This document shows, piece after piece, positions 1 to 5,174 of a stretch of DNA of 7,465 nt. The DNA is from UBA11386 sp035286785. Its GTDB lineage: Bacteria; Planctomycetota; Planctomycetia; Pirellulales; Thermoguttaceae. The stretch spans positions 1-7,465 of the forward strand of contig DATECS010000034.1 in the NCBI GenBank assembly GCA_035286785.1, written 5' to 3'. Below the pieces are notes generated by a model, which had not been told where the DNA came from, searched no databases, and worked only from the letters and a program-made list of their open reading frames with translations. The translations under genes were made by a program, and so were the position numbers. Each line of letters begins with the position of its first letter. The first letter of the stretch is position 1.

Positions 1-1251
1 CACGCCGTCCGCGCGGGTCGCGTCGCCCACCACGAGTTTCCCGCCGCTGGCCGTCAATCCGGTGCCCAAGGGGCAATTGCCCCACAGGGCCGCGTTGACT
101 ACCCCATGGCCGGTGAGCGCCGCATGGTTGCCGTTCAATCGCAGAAGGCCGGTCGTCGCGAGCGTTCCACCGTCCATCACAATGCGTCCCTCGTCCGCGA
201 CGTCGACGTTGTCTCCGCCCGTGACGCGGAGAGACCCGCCCTGGCCGACGGTGAGCGTTCCGCGCACGACGTGCAACCTGGCCGTGGTGGCGACTCCGCC
301 ATCGGCAACCGTGACCGTTGCGCTGCCGCCGGATTGGCCGATCCACAGATCGCCGGCGAGGGACCACGTCGAGTTGGCGCCGTTGACCGTCATCGTGCCG
401 GCGCCACCCGGCTGGTCGCCCAGGTAGCAGTAACTGGTGCTGAGCATCCCGCCGTTGGTGACCGCGACCGTTCCGCTGCCGGAATAGCCCACGTATAGAT
501 ACGCGTTCGTCCACGTCGAGCCGGGGCCGTCGACCGTGAGTTCTCCGCGCGAGCCGGCCTGATTGCCCATCTTGGTTGTTCCGTTGACGGTGACATCCGC
601 GCCGGAGAGGATCAAAGCCTGCCCCGTGGCCGCCTCGCCGAGAATAACGTCGGTCGCGACATCAACGAGCCCGTCGTTCTCAACTCGCAATGTCCCCGAA
701 CTCGAGTCATGCCCCCCAAGGATCACGTACCCCACTTCAATCGTCGAGCCGGAACCGTTCACGGTGATCCGGCCTTGCGACGTCTCGTACCTGCCGCCCT
801 CCAACGAGCCGGCAATCACGACGCGACCGCCGCCGAAGACAACCATCTCCGAGGACGAGTTGCCATGCTCGCCGACCGCGATGTTGGTGCCCACGGTGAC
901 GAGTCCGCCGTCGGCGATCGCAAGTGTTCCATTGCCGAAGGAGCCAACATAAATCCCGTACGTGTTCTCCCACTTCGAACCGGCGCCGGTCACCGTCACT
1001 TCGCCCGTCGCTGCATTACTGTGGCCGAGGATGCCATAGGAGGAGTCAAGATGGCTGCCCTCGTTGATCCGTAGGCTGCCGTAGCCGTTCTGACCGACTT
1101 CTCCGGTGGTGGAAGAATCCCACGGCGTTACCTCCGGATCCGGCACGACGTCGCCCTCGGACACGATCGCCGCCCGGGCGGCATCCAAGGAAACCACGGA
1201 ACAAGCGACGGGAAGAAGAAGTACGAGACAGATCCACCGCGAGCGCGACAT
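1..1251 (-). CDS. Secreted beta-repeat protein, T5SS/PEP-CTERM-associated repeat type (C-terminus outside window)
   Basis: The frame is open for 417 codons from ATG at 1251 to the window edge, with no stop. Residues 1-28 form a signal peptide: basic MSRSR, hydrophobic ICLVLLLPVACSVV, and a likely cleavage after ARAA. The rest is Gly/Thr/Val/Ser-rich and built of imperfect repeats. These begin near residues 83 (GEVTVTGAGSKW), 160 (GRITVNGSGST), 236 (GELTVDGPGSTW) and 285 (GTMTVNGANSTW). Each is followed by a 'Y.VG..G.GTL.I..GG' segment, such as YLYVGYSGSGTVAVTNGG at 251-268. This is the pattern of the T5SS/PEP-CTERM-associated repeat family (TIGR04393 type), which folds as a right-handed beta-helix in exported surface proteins. 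AGAGGA at 1260-1265, 8 nt upstream, supports the start. A strong promoter lies further upstream, so it is probably transcribed separately from the ABC genes. An autotransporter barrel or a PEP-CTERM anchor would be beyond the window. The binding partner or substrate is unknown. Confidence 0.88.
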   Translation of the reverse strand, partial: MSRSRWICLVLLLPVACSVVSLDAARAAIVSEGDVVPDPEVTPWDSSTTGEVGQNGYGSLRINEGSHLDSSYGILGHSNAATGEVTVTGAGSKWENTYGIYVGSFGNGTLAIADGGLVTVGTNIAVGEHGNSSSEMVVFGGGRVVIAGSLEGGRYETSQGRITVNGSGSTIEVGYVILGGHDSSSGTLRVENDGLVDVATDVILGEAATGQALILSGADVTVNGTTKMGNQAGSRGELTVDGPGSTWTNAYLYVGYSGSGTVAVTNGGMLSTSYCYLGDQPGGAGTMTVNGANSTWSLAGDLWIGQSGGSATVTVADGGVATTARLHVVRGTLTVGQGGSLRVTGGDNVDVADEGRIVMDGGTLATTGLLRLNGNHAALTGHGVVNAALWGNCPLGTGLTASGGKLVVGDATRADGV

Positions 1252-1344
1252 GTTCTTGATCCTCTGTTGCGAAGCTAGACAAGCGCGAACCGGGCGGCCA
1301 TGCGGCGAACCGTCCCCTTGGCCAACCCTGAGATGAAAGGGCTC

Positions 1345-1374
1345 ATTCTACGGCCCGCAATACGGGAATGTCAA
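1345..1374 (-). promoter_or_regulatory. Sigma70-type promoter for the secreted repeat protein
   Basis: On the minus strand TTGACA (1374-1369, perfect -35) is followed after 18 nt by TAGAAT (1350-1345, 5 of 6 to the -10 consensus). An AATAAAAAC tract lies just upstream of the -35, like a weak UP element. The expected transcription start is near 1338, leaving a leader of about 87 nt before the ATG at 1251. The leader holds two copies of CGGTTCGC, a possible 8-residue reading frame (MAARFALV, 1301-1275) and the AGAGGA ribosome site. Activity is inferred from consensus match and position only. Confidence 0.7.
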
Positions 1375-1437
1375 GTTTTTATTGGACCACGAAGAGACAC
1401 GGTTCTCTCGTAGACAGAGTCGCGGCCCAGCCCACCA

Positions 1438-3099
1438 TCACCTCGCCACGCTCACGCGCCACCGGGCGTGGAACAGCCGGATCATGGCCCAGATCATCAG
1501 GCCGTCGAGCGCCACGTAGAACACAAGAAACTTCACGCACGTCCACGCGCCCCACGTGTTGGCCAGCAGCTTCCCCTCGGCGTCGCTCAACGGCAGGCTC
1601 AACGCCGCGGCGAACGGGCTCGTGAACGCGAAATGGGCCGTCCACTCGATCGCCGCCGTGCCCGGCATGTAAATCTCGGCGAACCACTTGGCCGCCACCG
1701 GCACGGTGAACAGCACCATCGCCACCAGATAGGCCGTCATCATGCTCGTCGACGTCTTGCGAAACAGCACCGAGCAAAACATGGCCAGTGTCGTCGTGGT
1801 AAGACTCACCACGGCGATAATCGCCAGATAGCCCAGCACCGTCGGCGTGTGCTTCAAATAGGTCCACGGCGGCAGAATCCACGACAGCACGATGGGCCAC
1901 ACCAGAAAACTCGTCAGCACGCACGAAATCCGCAGGCTCGAATAGAGCTTCGCCGACAGAATTTTCCACGGCGACAGTGTCGTGGTCAACAGCAGTTCGA
2001 GCGTCTGACGTTCGCGCTCGCTGGTGATCGCCCCGGCCGAAAACACCGGCCCAACCATCAGGTTGAACAGCACCACATAGCACGTGTACAACGCCGCGAG
2101 ATCCGTCTTGATGTAAAGGCACCCGGCCATGACGAACAGGGCCAAAAACATGCTCACCTGGATCACCAGCCGCAGCATCAGCGAGCCCTGGCTGAACAAT
2201 TCGCTCCGCATTTCCTTGTCGTAGACCGGATTGACGCCGTCGTCCAACAACTCGGTCCGCTTGGGCGGCGCGAACAACCGGTCGGGAAACTGATTGCTGC
2301 GAATGATCATTCCCACCGCCTCGCGCTGCTCGCGCTCCAGATCGACCACGTCCGAGCCCTGGCTGCCGACGTCGGGCGGGTGCATCAGCCGCCGCGCCGT
2401 CGCGCCCATCAAACCGGCGCAAATCCCCGCGCACCCCAGTGGCACGAATCCGCAAAAAACGATCAACCGAAACACGGGCGCGGCGGCGAACGCGGCATAG
2501 AACAGCACGCCCAGCAGCGCCAGCGGCAGGATCGCCATGTAGGAGACCAACAGCGCGGCGATGGTGCGCGAAAAATAACTGCTGGCCGTCAGACTGATCA
2601 TGCCGAACAGCACGATCGACGCGCCCATCGCCACGTACGTAGCCAGCACTTCCCACGGCGACACGCCGCCCAGCGGCAGACACAGCATCACGATCGGCAG
2701 CGACGCGAACACCAACACGGCCAGATGGCCCAACGACGCGATCAGCTTGCCCAGCACGACCGCCGTGGGCCGCATCGGACTGGCCAGCAGCATCTCGTAG
2801 GTCTTGCGTTCCTTCTCGCCCGTGATGGCTCCCGCCGCGAAACTCGGCGCCATCATGGCCATGAGGACGTACTGACCCAGGAAGAACAGATTGACCAGCC
2901 GCGTGCCCGGCGCCCCGGTTTGCTGGCCCAGGATCGCGCGTCCGCCCTCGGTCAGGTCAAGCCGCGTGTCGCTCGGCCACGCGGCGAACACCACCACGCC
3001 CAACAACGCCACGTACGCGAACAACAAGAAAAACCCCCGGTGCATCCGAAGATTCACCAACAATTCGCGCTGCAAAACGGGATTTTCGCGGAGATACAT
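1438..3099 (-). CDS. ABC-2 type transporter permease with two homologous halves
   Basis: This 553-residue integral membrane protein is the likely channel partner of the ATPase at 4122-5048. It holds two copies of an ABC-2 permease unit. The first half starts with ENPVLQREL (5-13), has helices near 22-41, 73-92, 116-140, 150-172, 179-203 and 209-232, and carries AGAITGEKERKTYEMLL at 89-105. A hydrophilic linker of about 70 residues (236-305) follows. The second half starts with NPVYDKEMRSEL (290-301), has helices near 308-328, 337-354, 392-412, 421-441, 452-472 and 522-542, and carries AGAITSERERQTLELLL at 355-371. The 'GAIT.E.ER.T.E.LL' element is the cytoplasmic coupling region typical of ABC-2 permeases, so one polypeptide may supply both membrane halves. 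The ATG at 3099 has no clear Shine-Dalgarno site, but NPV..E at the N-terminus argues that the start is right. dinD lies 46 nt upstream. The substrate is not identifiable. Confidence 0.9.
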   Translation of the reverse strand: MYLRENPVLQRELLVNLRMHRGFFLLFAYVALLGVVVFAAWPSDTRLDLTEGGRAILGQQTGAPGTRLVNLFFLGQYVLMAMMAPSFAAGAITGEKERKTYEMLLASPMRPTAVVLGKLIASLGHLAVLVFASLPIVMLCLPLGGVSPWEVLATYVAMGASIVLFGMISLTASSYFSRTIAALLVSYMAILPLALLGVLFYAAFAAAPVFRLIVFCGFVPLGCAGICAGLMGATARRLMHPPDVGSQGSDVVDLEREQREAVGMIIRSNQFPDRLFAPPKRTELLDDGVNPVYDKEMRSELFSQGSLMLRLVIQVSMFLALFVMAGCLYIKTDLAALYTCYVVLFNLMVGPVFSAGAITSERERQTLELLLTTTLSPWKILSAKLYSSLRISCVLTSFLVWPIVLSWILPPWTYLKHTPTVLGYLAIIAVVSLTTTTLAMFCSVLFRKTSTSMMTAYLVAMVLFTVPVAAKWFAEIYMPGTAAIEWTAHFAFTSPFAAALSLPLSDAEGKLLANTWGAWTCVKFLVFYVALDGLMIWAMIRLFHARWRVSVAR

Positions 3100-3108
3100 G
3101 GTCGATCA

Positions 3109-3139
3109 ATCTGGTTTTTGAAACCGCGGAGAAACGCTA
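3109..3139. repeat. Degenerate copy of the ACCGCG-AGA-CGC intergenic repeat
   Basis: The short gap between dinD and the permease reads TCTGGTTTTTG, then AAACCGCGGAGAAACGCTAA. The gap before the ATPase reads TCTGATTTTTT, then ACCGCGAAGACGCAAAG (5071-5089). The two align over about 30 nt with a few gaps, at about the same distance upstream of an ABC-gene start codon. I read this as an eroded copy of one dispersed repeat. Shared ancestry of the two upstream regions by duplication is the alternative. Confidence 0.4.
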
Positions 3140-3145
3140 AAATAG

Positions 3146-4039
3146 CTATTCACCATCGTGTGGAGCGTTTTGTTCACGTGATTCTCCCTCGGGCAATTCA
3201 AGCGGCTTGACTTGCTTGGGCAGCTTCTTTTGTTCCGTGGTTAAGCGTCGTTCGACCTTCTTGATGTCTTCAGCCGCCGGGAGCCGCTCGGGCACGATGC
3301 CTCTTTTTTTTAGAAGGCCGCGAACACCTTTGTTATTTCGAACGTGTTCGGCCGTGATGCTCGGTTCGGTCCGTAGATCGTCGCGTTTGATGTTGAAATT
3401 GGTGATCTCGTTCGCAAAATCCTTTGCCTTGATCGCGATCGTCGGCAAAAAGTCGGCCAGCGCTCGCCCCGACGGGACTTCCAGTTTTCGTTTCATTTGC
3501 TCGGTGGTGTAACCCCCGAAGAGCGCCTGATCGCCTCGGCTGCGAATTCGACCGAAGCTCCTTTCGTCCTTGAGACGTTCATAGATGATCCCCGAGAGCT
3601 CCTTCTCGGAACCCTTCAGCTTGCCTCTCGCGCTCAACCGCTCCACCTCGGTCAGCCGTTGCTCGATGAGTTCCTGCTTACGGGTCTGAACGGCGAAGTA
3701 GGTCTGCGCGAAAGCAATGGGATCTTTCGATGGATCGCCATTTTGGGCAATCAAGTAGCAAGCGTAACGAGTAAGCATGTAGTCGGGCACTACTCGCTGT
3801 CCGCCCCTCCCAAGGGGGATCATTTTGCTGATTTCGGCAAAATGATCGTTTGGGTCGTAACCTGATTGTTCACAAGCGGTTATAGCTTTGCGAACCACCT
3901 GCTCGAAATTGCGCCACGTTTGATAGTCCAGGATCTTTTGCAAATCGCGCGCAAGCCAAAACTCGACCCCGGTTTCTTCTTCGACTCGCGCCAATTGCTC
4001 GAAACCCTCGTGCAGTTTGGCGATGAGTTCCTTTTTCAT
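3146..4039 (-). CDS. dinD: DNA-damage-inducible protein D (DinD family)
   Basis: This 297-residue cytoplasmic protein closely follows the E. coli DinD layout (about 274 residues). Residues 25-60 (VEFWLARDLQKILDYQTWRN, then a segment ending ACEQSG) are the BRO-N-like N-terminal part. The family's most recognisable block is at 91-124 (RYACYLIAQNGDPSKDP, then AQTYFAVQTRKQEL). DQALFGGYT lies at 170-178, and the C-terminal block 231-266 includes VRGLLKKRG and PERLPAAEDIKKVE. E. coli DinD is SOS-induced and inhibits RecA filament activity; the same role here is by family only. The start is ATG at 4039, with AAAGGG at 4047-4052, 7 nt upstream. The gene is visibly more AT-rich than its neighbours (many AAA, GAA and TTT codons) and sits between an ABC ATPase and its permease, suggesting acquisition. 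A run of eight A (3304-3311 on the complement) is in frame and intact. The C-terminus has a short charged tail beyond the family core. Confidence 0.9.
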   Translation of the reverse strand: MKKELIAKLHEGFEQLARVEEETGVEFWLARDLQKILDYQTWRNFEQVVRKAITACEQSGYDPNDHFAEISKMIPLGRGGQRVVPDYMLTRYACYLIAQNGDPSKDPIAFAQTYFAVQTRKQELIEQRLTEVERLSARGKLKGSEKELSGIIYERLKDERSFGRIRSRGDQALFGGYTTEQMKRKLEVPSGRALADFLPTIAIKAKDFANEITNFNIKRDDLRTEPSITAEHVRNNKGVRGLLKKRGIVPERLPAAEDIKKVERRLTTEQKKLPKQVKPLELPEGESREQNAPHDGE

Positions 4040-4063
4040 TCAGACGCCCTTTCGTGAAAACCT

Positions 4064-4102
4064 GATCATGGTAAACAAACACTAAATGGTGTTGTCATGA
4101 TC
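4064..4102. promoter_or_regulatory. Compound inverted repeat upstream of dinD, candidate operator
   Basis: Outer arms GATCATG (4064-4070) and CATGATC (4096-4102) are perfect 7-bp inverted repeats. Inside them AACAC (4078-4082) and GTGTT (4089-4093) form a second dyad around TAAATG. ACAA and TTGT extend the inner dyad if single-base bulges are allowed. It lies 25-63 nt upstream of the dinD start and 20 nt after the ATPase stop. It matches neither the E. coli LexA box (CTGT-N8-ACAG) nor the Bacillus type (GAAC-N4-GTTC). It could be a lineage-specific SOS operator, or an RNA hairpin ending the ATPase message. No U-tract follows on the minus strand, which favours the operator reading. Confidence 0.45.
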
Positions 4103-4119
4103 CGCGTTCATCTGTGGTT
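4095..4119. repeat. Fragment of an ACCACAGATGAAC-type intergenic repeat
   Basis: On the minus strand this reads GGAACCACAGATGAACGCGG followed by ATCAT. It resembles the ACCACAGATGAACACGGATGAAC style of dispersed intergenic motif that I recall from many environmental bacterial genomes, planctomycetes included. There is only one partial copy in the window, so the family assignment rests on recall. It overlaps the right outer arm of the dyad upstream of dinD. Confidence 0.3.
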
Positions 4120-4121
4120 CC

Positions 4122-5048
4122 CTACGCCACGGCCCCCTTGGTCACGAGCATAAAGACGTCTTCCAGCGTCGGTTCCTTCTCGGCGAAGCTCCTCATCCGC
4201 AACCCCCGCGCGACCAGTTGTTCCAAGAGCACGGCCGTCTGCCGGTCGTCGGTCGCCAATTCCACGGTGATTCGGTTGCTGTCCACTTGGACCTCCCGCG
4301 CCTCGGGCAGGGCACGAAGCATCGACACGGCCGTCTCGACGCCGTCCAACATCGTAATGACGATCACCCGGTTACGGCGGATCTGGCGATAGACCTGATC
4401 GATCGGCCCGTGCATCAAGAGCTTGCCCCGTTCGAGGATGCCAATCGACGTGCAGCAATCGGCCAGCTCCGTGAGGATGTGGCTCGAAATGAGGATCGTC
4501 TTGCCCATCGTGCGAAGCTCTTTCAAGAGGGCCTTCACTTCGAGCCGCGCCCGCGGATCAAGCCCGCTGGCCGGCTCGTCGAGAATGAGCACGGGCGGAT
4601 CGTGGACCAGCGTCTTGGCTAGGCAGAGCCGCTGCTTCATGCCGCGCGACAGGCCGCTGACGTAGGCGTCGCGCTTGCCGGTCAGGTCGAGCAAGTCGAG
4701 CACGTCGCCGATCACCTGCTTGCGCCGCGCGCGGGGAATCTGATAAGCGACGGCGAAAAAATCCAAAAACTCCCAAACCTTCATCCCGTCGTACACGCCG
4801 AACGTATCGGGCATGTAGCCGATGCTCCGCCGCACGTCCAACGGTTGCCGCGTGACGCTGAATCCGTTGACCACCCCCTCGCCGCGCGTGGCCTTGATCA
4901 ACGTGGTGAGGAAGCGGATCGACGTGCTCTTGCCCGCGCCGTTGGGCCCGATGAACCCAAACATCTCGCCCGGGCCGATCTTCAAGTTCAAATCATCGAC
5001 GGCCAGCAGTTCACCGTAGCGTTTGGAGAAATGAATAAGCTCGATCAT
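4122..5048 (-). CDS. ABC-2 type transporter ATP-binding protein
   Basis: This 308-residue ATPase powers the ABC exporter formed with the double permease. With ATG at 5048 as residue 1, Walker A GPNGAGKS is at 34-41, the signature LSRGMKQ at 133-139, Walker B VLILDEP at 153-159 with catalytic Glu158, the D-loop SGLD just after it, and the switch His190 in ISSHIL. The Q-loop region reads IGYMPDTFGVYD with no Gln, a form I recall from planctomycete relatives. The C-terminal domain ends in PTLEDVFMLVT, the usual close of the drug/Nod-type (CcmA-like) ABC ATPases. An upstream TTG at 5096 would add 16 residues, but these are encoded by the intergenic GACGCAAAG repeat. The ATG is preceded by GGTGGA and begins the normal MIELIHFSKRYG fold. 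The large exoprotein gene lies 122 nt upstream. dinD separates this gene from its permease. Confidence 0.94.
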   Translation of the reverse strand: MIELIHFSKRYGELLAVDDLNLKIGPGEMFGFIGPNGAGKSTSIRFLTTLIKATRGEGVVNGFSVTRQPLDVRRSIGYMPDTFGVYDGMKVWEFLDFFAVAYQIPRARRKQVIGDVLDLLDLTGKRDAYVSGLSRGMKQRLCLAKTLVHDPPVLILDEPASGLDPRARLEVKALLKELRTMGKTILISSHILTELADCCTSIGILERGKLLMHGPIDQVYRQIRRNRVIVITMLDGVETAVSMLRALPEAREVQVDSNRITVELATDDRQTAVLLEQLVARGLRMRSFAEKEPTLEDVFMLVTKGAVA

Positions 5049-5070
5049 GGTTCCACCGGCTTCTGATTTT

Positions 5071-5098
5071 TTACCGCGAAGACGCAAAGGACGCAAAG
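5071..5098. repeat. GACGCAAAG tandem repeat with ACCGCGAA leader
   Basis: Two perfect adjacent copies of the 9-mer GACGCAAAG occupy 5081-5089 and 5090-5098. They are preceded by a T-run and ACCGCGAA. The form TTTACCGCGAAGACGCAAAG resembles a dispersed intergenic motif of environmental bacteria. It sits between the ATPase start and the REP-like element, and a degenerate relative lies at 3109-3139. Confidence 0.55.
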
Positions 5099-5101
5099 CA
5101 C

Positions 5102-5174
5102 GTAGGTCAGGCTGTGCCTGACAAGAATAACCATAATGTCATTGTCTTTCGTTGTCAGGCACAGCCTGACCTAC
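5102..5174. repeat. REP-like inverted pair (BIME-like element) with nested hairpins
   Basis: The 23-nt left arm (5102-5124, beginning GTAGGTCAGGC) is the exact reverse complement of the right arm (5152-5174, ending CCTGACCTAC). They are separated by 27 nt of AT-rich sequence that contains AATG-T-CATT at its centre. Each arm is itself a hairpin, GTCAGGC-TGT-GCCTGAC or its complement, with a 7-bp stem and 3-nt loop. A short hairpin with a conserved GTAG head, in head-to-head pairs, is the form of REP sequences mobilised by Y1-type REP transposases (TnpA-REP/RAYT). No such transposase is in the window. The right arm supplies the TAG stop of the large gene at 5171. In RNA the element could fold into one long stem, which may protect or attenuate the message between the two genes. 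Confidence 0.85.

Noticed and set aside
62..1074. Several plus-strand frames of 120-130 codons
   Set aside because: All are antisense to the secreted repeat protein, whose minus-strand frame has a signal peptide, ribosome site, promoter and regular repeats.
1389..1411. Hairpin downstream of the permease as a terminator
   Set aside because: The 8-bp stem has a bulge, and no U-tract follows on the minus strand (it reads GGTCCAATAAAAAC), so an intrinsic terminator is not supported.
1379..2683. A 434-codon minus-strand frame
   Set aside because: It overlaps the permease in another frame and has low-complexity Arg/Gly/Asp composition without helices or motifs.
1468..3210. A 580-codon open frame on the plus strand
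   Set aside because: It is antisense to the permease, is dominated by His, Gln and Arg with no domain pattern, and arises from GC-biased third positions. The minus-strand frame has clear membrane helices and repeated motifs.
3870..4082. A 70-codon frame overlapping the dinD start
   Set aside because: It lies in another frame of the dinD 5' end, has no ribosome site or motif, and begins inside the dyad.
5049..5096. TTG-initiated 16-residue N-terminal extension of the ATPase
   Set aside because: It is encoded by the tandem GACGCAAAG repeat, and the ATG at 5048 has a GGTGGA site and starts the normal fold.
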